Notes: generated by a model from the letters alone, not told the origin. 64,000 nt of DNA from Chromatiaceae bacterium (GCA_024235175.1 JACKMX010000005.1:124001-188000), one strand, 5' to 3'; shown: positions 35,201 to 44,448, counted from the stretch's first letter. Made by a program: numbers and translations.

Positions 35201-35849
35201 CGCTGAGTTTTCCGGCCTCGGGATCACACCAATTGCCTCGTTGTCGCTGGATAAAGGCGTTGAAAAAAATCATCGGCGGCGAGGTCAAAGGGTCATGGTG
35301 GCAGGTTTGACAGTTGCTGTCAGCCATCGTCAAACCCAGCGTGGGCGTATGGCCAGTATGCTATTGGATGACCGTAGTGGCCGCATCGAGGTGACGCTGT
35401 TTTCGGATGCGTGTGAAACTTACGGCGAACTGCTTACCAGCGACAGGGTAGTGGTGGTGATCGGGAATCTCAGTCACGATGAGTATCGCGGCGGGTTAAG
35501 TATCCGTGTTGATCAGGTAGCTGAGTTTGAGCAGGTCAGGGCGGCCAGTGCTGGCAGCATTACGCTTAAACTCAACGAGCGGGGATTGAGTGATCGAAAG
35601 ATGTCACTAAGTGACTATATCCTGGAGTTGGAGCACATACTAACCGCCTATCGTGGTGGCAATTGTCCTTTGCGTATCTCCTATCAGGCAAATGGTGCCC
35701 GCGCGGTGCTGGCGTTCGGAGATGATTGGCGAGTACAGCCAACGGACGAACTGATCAGACGTCTGGAAAGACTTGCCAGGCCTGGCCGGGTGGAAGTGAA
35801 GTACAGCCAGAGCGCTAACCAGCGTGCCTTGCCGGAGCAGGCTATGTGA
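32292..35849 (+). CDS. dnaE: DNA polymerase III alpha subunit
   Basis: Replicative polymerase catalytic subunit, C-family, 1185 residues. PHP domain (FVHLCVHSEYSLVDG), palm with the metal-binding PDFDIDF near residue 400, GPGRGSGAGSLVAY, then helix-hairpin-helix, OB-fold and tau-binding regions. Located between rnhB and accA as in E. coli. Confidence 0.98.
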   Translation: MADPVFVHLCVHSEYSLVDGLVRIKPLVKAAAAGGMPAVAITDQGNLFALVKFYKAARSAGVKPLLGVDAWIRDEADSGNPFRIVLLVQNAQGYRNILRLVSRSYREGQHLGRPMLDRKWLDQQSCSGLIALSGGRWGDVGRSLLCNNRDESRSLLADWLKIFGDRYYLELQRTGREQEEECLHASVDLAQEFDLPVVATNDVRFLDPEDFEAHEIRVCIHDGRTLEDPRRSRIYSPQQYLRSPEQMAKLFSDIPEALSNSVEIAKRCTLELSLGENYLPDFALPEKMTVEAYFSQKSYSGLEQRLRKLGEKSGADNPEISRRYRERLQLELDVINQMGFPGYFLIVADFIQWARENDVPVGPGRGSGAGSLVAYALRITDLDPIEHDLLFERFLNPERVSMPDFDIDFCMDKRDRVIEYVANRYGRDSVSQIITYGSMAAKAVVRDVGRVLGHPYGFTDRIAKMVPFEIGMTLARALTESEELSLAYSSDEEVTQLIDMARKLEGLARNAGKHAGGVVIAPTVLTDFTPLYCEQGGANLVTQFDKDDVEQVGLVKFDFLGLRTLTIVDWALKSVNRDRRKKGLDPIDITAIPMDDEASFNLLKRCETTAVFQLESRGMKELIKKLQPDCFEDITALVALYRPGPLQSGMVDDFIARKHGLQEVVYPHADLEPILKPTYGVILYQEQVMQIAQVLAGYSLGGADLLRRAMGKKKPSEMAKQRTIFMRGAVGRGVDADTATYIFDLMEKFAGYGFNKSHSAAYALVSYQTMWLKAHYPAAFMAAVLSADMDTTDKVVTLIEECRSMELTVNPPHVNYSEFKFTVTGDDAVIYGLGAIKGVGESAIESIIDARDSAEPYRDLFDFCRRIDLRKVNKRVLESLIRAGALDQLGANRATLMAQLALALKMAEQHHSMQAAGQNDLFGITTSASQIDADQVVPADAEEWVDELRLQGEKETLGLYLTGHPIDRYRAEFSGLGITPIASLSLDKGVEKNHRRRGQRVMVAGLTVAVSHRQTQRGRMASMLLDDRSGRIEVTLFSDACETYGELLTSDRVVVVIGNLSHDEYRGGLSIRVDQVAEFEQVRAASAGSITLKLNERGLSDRKMSLSDYILELEHILTAYRGGNCPLRISYQANGARAVLAFGDDWRVQPTDELIRRLERLARPGRVEVKYSQSANQRALPEQAM

Positions 35850-35916
35850 TGAAGTAAACGAGAAGGCAATGACTTTCGTACTGTATCCATAATGATGATT
35901 ACGGTATATTTCGCGG

Positions 35917-36873
35917 ATGAACCTGAACTTTCTCGAATTCGAACAACCCATTGCTGAACTGGAAGCAAAAATCGAAGAGTTGCGTCTTGTCGGTAATGAC
36001 AATGAGATCAATATTCAGGATGAGATAAGTCGTCTGGAGGCGAAGAGTCGGACGCTTACCGAGTCGATATTTTCCAATCTGAAACCCTGGCAGGTGGCGC
36101 AGATTGCCCGCCATCCGCAACGACCCTATATGCTGGACTACGTCTCCCGAATTTTCGAGGATTTCCAGCAACTGCACGGTGACCGCTCATTCAAGGACGA
36201 TCATGCAATTGTGGGTGGCGTGGCCAGGTTGGACGGCCGGCCGGTAATGCTGATCGGACACCAGAAAGGCCGTGACACTTCAGATAAGATATACCGGAAT
36301 TTTGGCATGCCACGTCCCGAGGGGTATCGCAAGGCCCTCCGACTGATGCATCTGGCTGAGCGCTTTAAATTACCCTTGTTGACATTTATCGACACTCCCG
36401 GTGCATACCCCGGTGTGGACGCGGAAGAGAGAGGTCAGAGTGAGGCGATCGCCAGGAATCTTCTGGAGATGGCGGGTTTGAAAACACCGATTGTCTGCAC
36501 GATTATGGGAGAGGGAGGCTCTGGTGGTGCACTTGCAATCGGCGTTGGGGATCGCGTGATGATGCTGCAATACAGCACCTACTCAGTGATATCCCCTGAA
36601 GGGTGTGCGTCGATCCTCTGGAAGAGCGCGGACAAGGCGCCGCTTGCGGCTGAAGCCATGGGGATCACTTCCGATCGTCTCAAGGAGCTGGGCCTGATCG
36701 ATACCATTGTGGCCGAACCGCTCGGCGGTGCGCATCGGGATATGGATGCCGTTGCCCGTACGCTGAAACATGAGCTGCTTAAAGCGCTGGACCAACTGGA
36801 TACCATGGTTACCGAAAAAATGCTGGAAACCCGCTATCAGCGGCTGATGTCCTACGGACAGTTCAGCAGCTGA
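35917..36873 (+). CDS. accA: Acetyl-CoA carboxylase carboxyltransferase subunit alpha
   Basis: Carboxyltransferase alpha chain making malonyl-CoA for fatty acid synthesis. 318 residues. LDYVSRIFEDFQQLHGDRSFKDD, IGHQKGRDT, TFIDTPGAYPGVDAEERGQSEAIA and GEGGSGGALAIGVGDRV are signatures. Downstream is a MITE-like repeat, then tilS. Confidence 0.98.
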   Translation: MNLNFLEFEQPIAELEAKIEELRLVGNDNEINIQDEISRLEAKSRTLTESIFSNLKPWQVAQIARHPQRPYMLDYVSRIFEDFQQLHGDRSFKDDHAIVGGVARLDGRPVMLIGHQKGRDTSDKIYRNFGMPRPEGYRKALRLMHLAERFKLPLLTFIDTPGAYPGVDAEERGQSEAIARNLLEMAGLKTPIVCTIMGEGGSGGALAIGVGDRVMMLQYSTYSVISPEGCASILWKSADKAPLAAEAMGITSDRLKELGLIDTIVAEPLGGAHRDMDAVARTLKHELLKALDQLDTMVTEKMLETRYQRLMSYGQFSS

Positions 36874-36876
36874 TTG

Positions 36877-37041
36877 AACCCGGATATTTCACAAATTATG
36901 ATTGCTCTCGCTTGTCTCTTGATTCCACAAGGAATATTTCCTCCGTCGGCCGTAATCACCGATACGCTGCTCCCTCGGAAATTTCCTCGTGAAACCAATA
37001 TCCTGCGCGATATCGGCGCAAATTTTTGAAATATCCGGGTT
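36877..37041. repeat. MITE-like 165-bp palindromic repeat, copy 1
   Basis: Terminal inverted repeats 36877-36897 / 37021-37041 (21 bp, one mismatch; core aacccggatatttca perfect). Inside is a second near-palindrome, ttccacaaggaatatttcc / ggaaatttcctcgtgaaa. A diverged copy lies at 44586-44749. No coding capacity. Lies between accA and tilS. Confidence 0.85.
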
Positions 37042-37101
37042 AACGCCTCAGCAGAAGAAAACACCTCGATTGGTAATGTCGCAACTGACGGCTCAGACCC
37101 A

Positions 37102-38430
37102 ATGAGCATGCTTCCACAGTGGCTGGAGAAACACCTGGATCGGCTGCCGGGAACGGATCGCTATCTTGTTGCCTACAGCGGCGGGAGAGATTCTCATGTA
37201 CTGCTGCATCTGCTTGCAAGGCGGTTTGGAAAATCCTCTGTGCCAGGATTGAGTGCGGTACATATCAACCACGGTTTACAGCCAGAAGCCGGTAAGTGGG
37301 CGGCACATTGTTTAGAGGTGTGCCGCAAGCTGGATGTACCCTGCCGTACCATTGAGCTGAAGCTGGCGCCAGCCAGAGGGGAGAGTCCTGAAGCGCAGGC
37401 GCGAGAGGCACGCTACCAGGCTTTGGAGTCGATAATTGAGACGGGCGACGTATTGATGACGGCACATCATCAGCAGGATCAGGCCGAAACTGTGTTACTG
37501 CAGTTGTTCCGAGGAGCTGGGCCGGCGGGCTTATCTGCCATGCCGGCACTGAGCCGGTTTGGACGCGGTTACATGGCGCGCCCGCTGCTTGACGCCAGCG
37601 TTGCTGATATTGATGACTACGCCCGTCGGGAACAGTTGTGCTGGATCGATGATCCCACCAATCAGTCGTTCCAGTATGACCGAAACTTCATCAGAAATCG
37701 TATTATTCCAATACTGAGCGGGCGCTGGCCGGCACTGGCGAGAACAATTTCCCGCAGCGCGCGGCACTGCGCCGAGAGCCAGGAGCTGGTGGATACCATT
37801 GCCGCGGCGGATCTCGCGGAAATCAGGGATTCGGGCACACATACTCTGGCGCTGCCCGGGCTACTCGAATTAGCGTCATCGAGGGCTCGGGCAGTTCTGC
37901 GGGCGTGGATCCGGAGTGAGAATTTTCCGCTTCCTGGAAGCGTTCAACTGGAACGGGTGTTAAGCGAAATGACAACCGCCGGCAGGGATCGTAATCCGCT
38001 GGTTCAATGGCCGGGTGCAGAGATAAGGCGGTTCCAGGACAGGCTCTACATCATGCAGCCCATGGCGCCGCTGAACGATGACCTAAGCCTGGTCTGGGAT
38101 GGGCATACAACACTGCGCTTGCCAGCCGGTATCGGTCGGCTTGAATCCTGTACTGGGCCGGGAGGGTTGAGCCAGGCGCATTGGCGGACAGGTGTAATCC
38201 GGATCAGCTTCCGCGTCCACCGTCAGCAGAGGATAAGAATAGCTGGACGCAATCATTCGACTTCGTTTAAAAACCTGTTTCAACAATTCGCTGTTCCGGT
38301 TTGGAATCGTAACCGCATTCCCCTGGTTTACCTGGACGATGAACTGGCTGCGGTAGCAGACCTCTGCATTTGTGAACCTTTTGCCGTTCCAGAGTCTGAA
38401 CAGGGTATCCATATCAACTGGATACGTTAG
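37102..38430 (+). CDS. tilS: tRNA(Ile)-lysidine synthetase
   Basis: N-type ATP pyrophosphatase that modifies C34 of tRNA-Ile(CAU) to lysidine. PP-loop SGGRDS at residues 26-31 (VAYSGGRDSHVLL), HHQQDQAETVLLQLFRG, and a C-terminal TilS substrate-binding region. 442 residues. ATG 37102 or 37108; both lack a strong ribosome-binding site. Confidence 0.95.
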   Translation: MSMLPQWLEKHLDRLPGTDRYLVAYSGGRDSHVLLHLLARRFGKSSVPGLSAVHINHGLQPEAGKWAAHCLEVCRKLDVPCRTIELKLAPARGESPEAQAREARYQALESIIETGDVLMTAHHQQDQAETVLLQLFRGAGPAGLSAMPALSRFGRGYMARPLLDASVADIDDYARREQLCWIDDPTNQSFQYDRNFIRNRIIPILSGRWPALARTISRSARHCAESQELVDTIAAADLAEIRDSGTHTLALPGLLELASSRARAVLRAWIRSENFPLPGSVQLERVLSEMTTAGRDRNPLVQWPGAEIRRFQDRLYIMQPMAPLNDDLSLVWDGHTTLRLPAGIGRLESCTGPGGLSQAHWRTGVIRISFRVHRQQRIRIAGRNHSTSFKNLFQQFAVPVWNRNRIPLVYLDDELAAVADLCICEPFAVPESEQGIHINWIR

Positions 38431-38436
38431 ATCGGG

Positions 38437-39498
38437 TCATGTCGTGGAAAGAGCGGCCTGGGAAATTCCACCTTTCAGTACATAGGCTTCGAACCCCAGT
38501 TGTCCCAATAGGAACGCACCTGCCGAGCTGCGCTGTCCGGTATCACAATAGAGCACGAATTTCTGCAGCCGGTTCATTGAACCGGCTTGCTTTCGCAGCT
38601 GATGCAATGGAATGTTGATTGCACCAGGTAACGCTGATTTTCTGAATTCGCTCTCCAACCGGGTATCGACCCTGATTGCACCTTCAGCGATCAGATCGGC
38701 AGCGGTCTGGGCATCAACCCAGTTGAGCATCGGCTCCTCCAACAGCTCAATAAAATCCGCTTTCGACAGGCGCATCAGCCTGCCGTCCGTCAGCATGGTT
38801 ACGGTAGCATTACGGGGCGAGTCTGAAATCAGAGCCTCCTCACCGAAACCGTCACAGCGCTGCAGCTCGGCCAGCTTGTTTTCACCGTTACCGACCGGCC
38901 GGAATACTTTGCATCGTCCCTCTTTTATCATGTAGTAGTAGTCGCCGGGCTTGCCATACTCGATGATCTTGTCGCCTGCTTTAACTTTAATCTCGACCAG
39001 GCGGGAAAATAGAGACTGGATGTTGGCGGCAGGCAGTTTGAGGAAAACTCTGGTCTGCAGCATGGACATCATCCATTCGCTGTCCTCGGCATTCGGTGCT
39101 GAGGCTGGACGCAATCTCTCATTGGGTGGAAAGTCGGGAGCAAACTGTCCCCAGGCCAACAGCTTCTCCATCAGCTGGGTATTCACTCTGAGCAATGTAG
39201 CTCGTTCGGAAATAACTTCGGCTTTGAACTGACGAGGTTTGAAATTGCCAAGCGCGTAGAGTGCCTCCTCGGTGCCTGAACTGATGTCTGAGTGTTGCCT
39301 GTTTGCCGATGTTTCCCGGATAGTCCCTGTGATCAAAAAAACTGAGTCGGTATCTTCATCTCCGATATTGAAAACGACATCGCCGGCCTGCAATCGCTCA
39401 AGCACTGACTGACCGGCCAGATAGAGCAGGCTGTCATCGTAGAGCGCGTTGATCGGTATCAAAGTCCGAAATTTATTCAGGTCCAGGTTCATATCCAT
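38437..39498 (-). CDS. Two cyclic-nucleotide-binding-like domains fused to rhodanese
   Basis: 353 residues. An N-terminal cNMP-binding-like domain (about 15-115) is degenerate. The second (about 150-265) has IEYGKPGDYYYMIKEG, GFGEEALISDSPRNATV, i.e. the phosphate-binding cassette shape. A C-terminal rhodanese domain (about 270-350) contains LYCDTGQRS with the predicted persulfide Cys. No HTH or kinase domain. Probably a regulator or sulfurtransferase controlled by ligand binding; the ligand is unknown. Convergent with tilS and divergent from prfB. Confidence 0.75.
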   Translation of the reverse strand: MDMNLDLNKFRTLIPINALYDDSLLYLAGQSVLERLQAGDVVFNIGDEDTDSVFLITGTIRETSANRQHSDISSGTEEALYALGNFKPRQFKAEVISERATLLRVNTQLMEKLLAWGQFAPDFPPNERLRPASAPNAEDSEWMMSMLQTRVFLKLPAANIQSLFSRLVEIKVKAGDKIIEYGKPGDYYYMIKEGRCKVFRPVGNGENKLAELQRCDGFGEEALISDSPRNATVTMLTDGRLMRLSKADFIELLEEPMLNWVDAQTAADLIAEGAIRVDTRLESEFRKSALPGAINIPLHQLRKQAGSMNRLQKFVLYCDTGQRSSAGAFLLGQLGFEAYVLKGGISQAALSTT

Positions 39499-39742
39499 TG
39501 GGGATTATTGTAGTCGACTAATCGATTGCATCGCTATGATATACCGAAAAAAAAGATAATAACTTGATTGCGGTTGGAAAACAGCACTGCGGCATAGCAC
39601 ACTCAAAACCCGGTATGAAATAACTGTTAATGCATAAAAATGGGTTGTTGTCGGCAGATTGCGGGAAACGAATTCGGTCCCGGTTTCCGCTGGTGCGCGT
39701 TGTGTTGTAGAATCCGCTCCTTCGTTCGGCACGAGGTATACC

Positions 39743-40841
39743 ATGCAGGATCTTAATCCTATATTAAGTAAAATCAGTGAATTACAGGGGCGTTCGAGTG
39801 CCCTTAGGGGGTATCTTTGACTATCCTCTCAAGCAGGAACGGCTGACGGAAGTTCTCAGGGAGCTGGAAAATCCGGATATCTGGAATGACCCGGAATATG
39901 CGCAGAAGCTGGGGAAGGAGCGCGCCGCCCTGGAAAATGTTGTGCTGACACTTGATGCGTTGGACCTTTCACTTGCCGATGCCAGCGACCTGATGGAGAT
40001 GGCGGTCGAGGAGGAGGATGACGAAGCTATCAGTGCGGTGGCACGCGATTTGGAAATCTCTGAGAAGCGAGTTTCAGGATTGGAGTTCCAGCGGATGTTT
40101 TCCGGCGAGACTGACGCCAACAACGCCTTTCTGGACATTCAGGCGGGTTCCGGTGGCACCGAAGCCCAGGATTGGGCTGAAATGCTGCTGCGCATGTATC
40201 TTCGCTGGGGAGAGCAGCACGGTTTCAAGACTACATTGATGGAAGTATCGCCGGGTGATGTGGCGGGTATTAAATCCGCGACCATCAAATTCGATGGTGA
40301 CTACGCATTCGGCTGGCTGAGAACCGAGATCGGCGTCCACCGGCTGGTACGTAAATCTCCATTCGACTCGGGTAATCGGCGGCATACCTCTTTCGCAGCC
40401 GTATTCGTGGCGCCTGAAATAGATGACTCCATCGTAATCGATATTGATCCATCAGATCTCAGAATAGACGTATACCGTGCCAGCGGTGCCGGTGGACAGC
40501 ATGTCAACAGGACCGAGTCGGCAGTTCGCATCACGCATAATCCGACGGGTATTGTGGTGCAGTGTCAGAACGATCGCTCACAGCATAAGAATAAGGATCA
40601 TGCGATGAAACAGCTTAAAGCGAAACTGTATGAACTGGAGATACAGAAGCGCAACGTCGACCAGCAGGCGCTTGAGGAGACAAAATCAGACATCGGCTGG
40701 GGCAGCCAGATCAGATCCTATGTGTTGGATCAATCGAGGATAAAGGATCTTCGAACAGGCGTTGAAACAGGCAATACTCAGGCAGTTCTTGACGGTGGTT
40801 TGGACATGTTTATCGAAGCCAGTCTGAAGAGTGGAATGTGA
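39743..40841 (+). CDS. prfB: Peptide chain release factor 2 (programmed +1 frameshift)
   Basis: RF2 recognises UGA and UAA. Translation starts at ATG 39743, runs 25 codons to an in-frame TGA (39818-39820), and continues after a +1 shift at CTT-TGA-C; the second segment is 39819-40841. Joined length is 365 residues, the E. coli length. Motif SPF (VRKSPFDSGNRR) confers stop-codon recognition, GGQ (SGAGGQHVNRTES) the hydrolysis. It is followed after 31 bp by lysS, the usual prfB-lysS pair. Confidence 0.97.
39806..39821 (+). promoter_or_regulatory. prfB recoding site
   Basis: aggggg Shine-Dalgarno-like stimulator (39806-39811), tat, slippery ctt, then tga-c (39818-39821). Identical in layout to the well-known autoregulatory frameshift site: low RF2 favours +1 slippage at CUU-UGA. 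Confidence 0.95.
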
Positions 40842-40872
40842 ACTCCACGCCGCTTACTCAAGGTATCCTGAA

Positions 40873-42360
40873 ATGACAGAAGACGAAAACAAACTCATTG
40901 CACAGCGTCGTGAAAAGCTGAGCCAGATAAGAGAGCGCGGGATTGCCTTTCCCAACGATTTCAAGCGCAATGTGGTGGCCGGTGAACTGCATGCGGAGTA
41001 CGGTGAGCACGATGCCGTGGAGTTGGAAAAGCGCTCAATCCGGGTAAAGGTGGCCGGCAGGATGATGAGCAGGCGTATCATGGGGAAAGCCAGCTTTATT
41101 CATCTGCAGGATATGTCAGGCCGTATTCAGGTGTTTGTCCAGCGTGATGCATTGCCGGAGGGTTACTACAATCTGCATTTTAAAAAAGAGCTTGATGTTG
41201 GAGACATCGTCGGTGTCGAGGGTCAGCTGTTCAAAACCAAGACGGGTGAACTCTCGGTAAGGTGCGACGAGCTGCGCCTGCTGACCAAGTCCCTGCGCCC
41301 ACTTCCCGAGAAGTTTCACGGATTGACAGATCAGGAGCAGCGCTACCGCCAGCGCTATCTCGACCTGATCATGAATGAGGCGTCGAAAGAGACGTTCCGC
41401 ATACGCACCCGGATCATTCAGTCAATGCGCAACTATCTGAATGAGAAATCCTTCCTGGAAGTGGAAACTCCAATGATGCAGGCAATACCCGGTGGCGCTA
41501 CGGCACGGCCGTTCATGACCCATCATAATGCATTGGATATGCAGCTTTTTCTGCGTATCGCACCGGAGCTCTATCTGAAAAGATTGGTGGTCGGTGGGTT
41601 CGAACGGGTCTACGAAATCAACCGTAACTTCCGTAATGAAGGGCTCTCCACCCGGCACAATCCGGAGTTCACCATGCTGGAGTTCTATCAGGCTTATGCC
41701 GACTACCACGACCTGATGGACCTTACCGAGGATATGCTGCGCGTGATGGCCAGGGAGGTGCTGGGTACAACCCGGATCGATTACCAGAACCAAACCTATG
41801 ATTTTGGCCAACCCTTCAAACGTTTGACTGTGAAACAGTCGATACTGCATTTTAATCCGGATATCAGGGAAGCTGAACTCGATGAACTGGGTCCGATCAA
41901 GGAACATGCCAAACGCCTCGGGATCGCATTGAAAGAGGGGTACGGACTGGGCAAGATCCAGATTGAGATTTTCGAAAAAACGGTGGAGCACCGTCTGCTC
42001 GAACCCAGCTTCATTACCGCATATCCGACCGAGGTATCACCGCTGGCCAGGCGCAATGATGAGGATCCGTTCGTTACCGACCGGTTCGAATTTTTTGTTG
42101 GTGGGCGCGAGATAGCCAATGGCTTTTCTGAGCTCAATGATGCCGAAGATCAGGCCGAACGATTTCGTCAGCAGGTGTTGGAGAAAGAGGCGGGGGACGA
42201 GGAGGCGATGCATTTCGATGCGGACTATATCCGTGCACTGGAGCATGGAATGCCACCCACAGCAGGCGAGGGAATAGGTGTGGACCGGCTGGTCATGCTG
42301 TTTACCGATGCGCCGTCAATCAGGGACGTGCTGCTGTTTCCGCACATGCGCCCCGAATAA
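40873..42360 (+). CDS. lysS: Lysyl-tRNA synthetase, class II
   Basis: Charges tRNA-Lys. 495 residues from ATG 40873 (AAGG upstream); an upstream in-frame start at 40831 overlaps prfB and lacks homology. N-terminal OB anticodon-binding domain, motif 2 in FRNEGLSTRHNPEFTMLEFYQAY, motif 3 GEGIGVDRLVMLFTD near the end. Confidence 0.97.
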   Translation: MTEDENKLIAQRREKLSQIRERGIAFPNDFKRNVVAGELHAEYGEHDAVELEKRSIRVKVAGRMMSRRIMGKASFIHLQDMSGRIQVFVQRDALPEGYYNLHFKKELDVGDIVGVEGQLFKTKTGELSVRCDELRLLTKSLRPLPEKFHGLTDQEQRYRQRYLDLIMNEASKETFRIRTRIIQSMRNYLNEKSFLEVETPMMQAIPGGATARPFMTHHNALDMQLFLRIAPELYLKRLVVGGFERVYEINRNFRNEGLSTRHNPEFTMLEFYQAYADYHDLMDLTEDMLRVMAREVLGTTRIDYQNQTYDFGQPFKRLTVKQSILHFNPDIREAELDELGPIKEHAKRLGIALKEGYGLGKIQIEIFEKTVEHRLLEPSFITAYPTEVSPLARRNDEDPFVTDRFEFFVGGREIANGFSELNDAEDQAERFRQQVLEKEAGDEEAMHFDADYIRALEHGMPPTAGEGIGVDRLVMLFTDAPSIRDVLLFPHMRPE

Positions 42361-42576
42361 AGGGCTGAGGGCTAAGGGCCGAGGGCCAAGGAACCACAGG
42401 GCCGAGGGCTAAGGAACCAAATAACCCTTGCCCAGGAGTGCAACGATACCTTGGCTGAGTATCACAGAACATACCGCATGACCTACTAGGTACAAGGTAT
42501 CAATCCAGCTTTTCCTTGGCCCTCGGCCCTGTAGTTTGTTCCTTGGCCCTCAGCCCTGTGGTTCCTCGGCCCTTTT
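42361..42576. repeat. Heptad-repeat palindrome AGGGCYR, copy 2 (after lysS)
   Basis: Left block has four tandem 7-mers (agggctg, agggcta, agggccg, agggcca from 42361), and a further partial set follows. A perfect 17-bp inverted repeat pairs 42375-42391 with 42514-42530, and further degenerate right arms run to about 42572, followed by ccctttttctt. Same unit as at 30338. May act as a terminator for lysS and the convergent HDOD gene. Confidence 0.8.
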
Positions 42577-42587
42577 TCTTGACTCTT

Positions 42588-43406
42588 CTATAAAAGTATC
42601 TGTCGTACCTCATCCACGTCTTCGGCCACGCCTTCGATTTCAATGACTTCCACTTCCGGTTCAAGTCCAAGCTTACGGAATGCCGGCGCCATCATCCACG
42701 CGGGGTCCATGTTGCCGAGGATCTGCAGCCGGGCCACCTGCACTATATCCACATAATCCGCAGCCGGCCCTCCATCGTAATTAGGGTTCAGATAGTTCTC
42801 GGGTACTTTTATGAGGTTTTCGGAAAAACCCCAGGTCTCCAGGATCAGCTTTCCGATTTCCGGGCTCAGGTGCTCTACAAAAAGGTCGAGTTTTTTCGGA
42901 TCAGCCATCAACTCCGGAAATGAGTCTGCCATTGTCAGAATCGGCAGACTGCCTAAATTATGGATCAAGCCTGCCAGCATTGCCTGTTCCCGGTTTAATC
43001 CAACGGTCTGCGCCAGCGCCCGGCTGATCGCAGCGACCTGTACGCTCTCTTCCCAAATTGCCCGGAGCCGTGTATCCAGGGTGTCCGAAGTGGCCTGGAA
43101 TATCTGCCTCATGGCCAGGCTCACCACCAGGCTGCGAACCAGTTTCTGTCCCAGACGAGTCACTGCCATCTGAATGTTTTCAATTGGAACACGGCCGCGG
43201 TACAGAGGACTGTTGGCAACCTGCAGCAGACGTGCCGACAGTGCCGCGTCTGTGGCCACCATATCGGCAATCTGTTGTGCGGTTGAACTGTCCTGTTCCA
43301 CCGCATCGCGGATTCTAAGGGCCACTTCGGGCAGGGTTGGCAGAGTGATTCTGTTTTGCTCAATCGCCGTTCTTAACTGACTGGAGAACTCTTCTTGCGT
43401 AATCAT
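42588..43406 (-). CDS. HDOD-domain signal transduction protein
   Basis: 272 residues starting MITQEEFSSQLRTAIEQN (ATG 43406; an in-frame start at 43469 overlaps ygfZ). HDOD fold: LPTLPEVALRIRDAVEQDSS, LLQVANSPLYRG, LIHNLGSLPIL. HDOD proteins lack most HD metal ligands and act as output or scaffold domains; here no partner domain is present. Follows ygfZ by 10 bp on the same strand. Confidence 0.85.
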   Translation of the reverse strand: MITQEEFSSQLRTAIEQNRITLPTLPEVALRIRDAVEQDSSTAQQIADMVATDAALSARLLQVANSPLYRGRVPIENIQMAVTRLGQKLVRSLVVSLAMRQIFQATSDTLDTRLRAIWEESVQVAAISRALAQTVGLNREQAMLAGLIHNLGSLPILTMADSFPELMADPKKLDLFVEHLSPEIGKLILETWGFSENLIKVPENYLNPNYDGGPAADYVDIVQVARLQILGNMDPAWMMAPAFRKLGLEPEVEVIEIEGVAEDVDEVRQILL

Positions 43407-43416
43407 ATGCTGATTT

Positions 43417-44448
43417 CTATTCCTGATCGAAGCTGTAGGGGAGCGTCTGAAAACTGAGTTTCTCACCATTCACACTGCCGATACGGACATCGCCATCGTC
43501 ATGGCTGGCGATCTCGACGACCGCCAATATATCACAGCCACCATTCTCGGCGGATTGGGCTTCGACAACCATGCCGGCGCCCTGTCCCGACTCACTCATG
43601 GCAGAAAAGAGCTCATCTCCAGGCATTGGGCACGGATCTCCATCAACCCGGGCGAGATACATACGCCGCTTGATCTTGCCCAGATACCTGGTGCGGGCCA
43701 CCACCTCCTGTCCTGTATAACATCCTTTGGTAAAACTGACTCCATTTATCAGATGCATGTTTGTCATCTGTGGCAGAAAGCTCTCCGTTGTACTTGCGTT
43801 AAGCATGGGTATACCGGCGCGAATATTCTCCAGCGTCCAACGGCCACTACCGCAAGGCTCTGCCGATCCAGCCAGTGTTTTCCACAATGCAATCATCTCA
43901 GCCGTCTCGCCAATAACCGCGATTCTTGGCGTTTGACCTGGATGGCGCAACAGTGTGAATCCATCGATCTGGACTGCATCCCACGCCTTAGCCGGTACTT
44001 GGCTGAATTGATTATGCAACAGTGTTTGTGCACTATCCCCGATGAGCCCAATACACACCAGCCTGTCACCTGCATCGGTCACTGTCACCCTGGATCTGAG
44101 AATGAACATTGGAAGACGCTTAAGCAGAATGTGTTGGGTATCCTTCGGCATCTGCAGCACTATTTCCTGCTGGTGGCGGAAGGCAAAAAAGCTGGCCAGC
44201 ATTCTACCTTTGGGGTTGCAGCAGGCGCTGATGTGAAAATGGTTGCCGGTCAGGTTGCGTACATCGTTGGTTACCTGTCCCTGCAAAAAGGTTTCCGCAT
44301 CTTCTCCATGCACACTGATCAGGCCGAGGTGCGAGAGATCGGTCAATGCGCACTCCGGAAGGCTGCTGTTTTTCCCCTCATGCGCAGTAACATCTCTGCC
44401 TATTCCGGCAGGCTGGGATTGGAGAAAAGTGTTCCATTGGCTGTTCAT
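43417..44448 (-). CDS. ygfZ: Folate-binding YgfZ/GcvT-like Fe-S maintenance protein
   Basis: 343 residues. The conserved motif FTKGCYTGQEVVARTRYLGK (KGCYTGQE) near residue 230 identifies the YgfZ family, which uses tetrahydrofolate in assembly and repair of Fe-S proteins such as MiaB. Precedes the HDOD gene; its upstream region is shared with the divergent RNase II-like gene and holds a repeat. Confidence 0.92.
   Translation of the reverse strand: MNSQWNTFLQSQPAGIGRDVTAHEGKNSSLPECALTDLSHLGLISVHGEDAETFLQGQVTNDVRNLTGNHFHISACCNPKGRMLASFFAFRHQQEIVLQMPKDTQHILLKRLPMFILRSRVTVTDAGDRLVCIGLIGDSAQTLLHNQFSQVPAKAWDAVQIDGFTLLRHPGQTPRIAVIGETAEMIALWKTLAGSAEPCGSGRWTLENIRAGIPMLNASTTESFLPQMTNMHLINGVSFTKGCYTGQEVVARTRYLGKIKRRMYLARVDGDPCPMPGDELFSAMSESGQGAGMVVEAQSAENGGCDILAVVEIASHDDGDVRIGSVNGEKLSFQTLPYSFDQE

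Noticed and set aside
39818..39820. In-frame TGA in prfB as selenocysteine or nonsense mutation
   Set aside because: Sits exactly in the known RF2 recoding context.
42361..42576. CRISPR-like array
   Set aside because: Units are 7 bp and contiguous without unique spacers; arrangement is palindromic.
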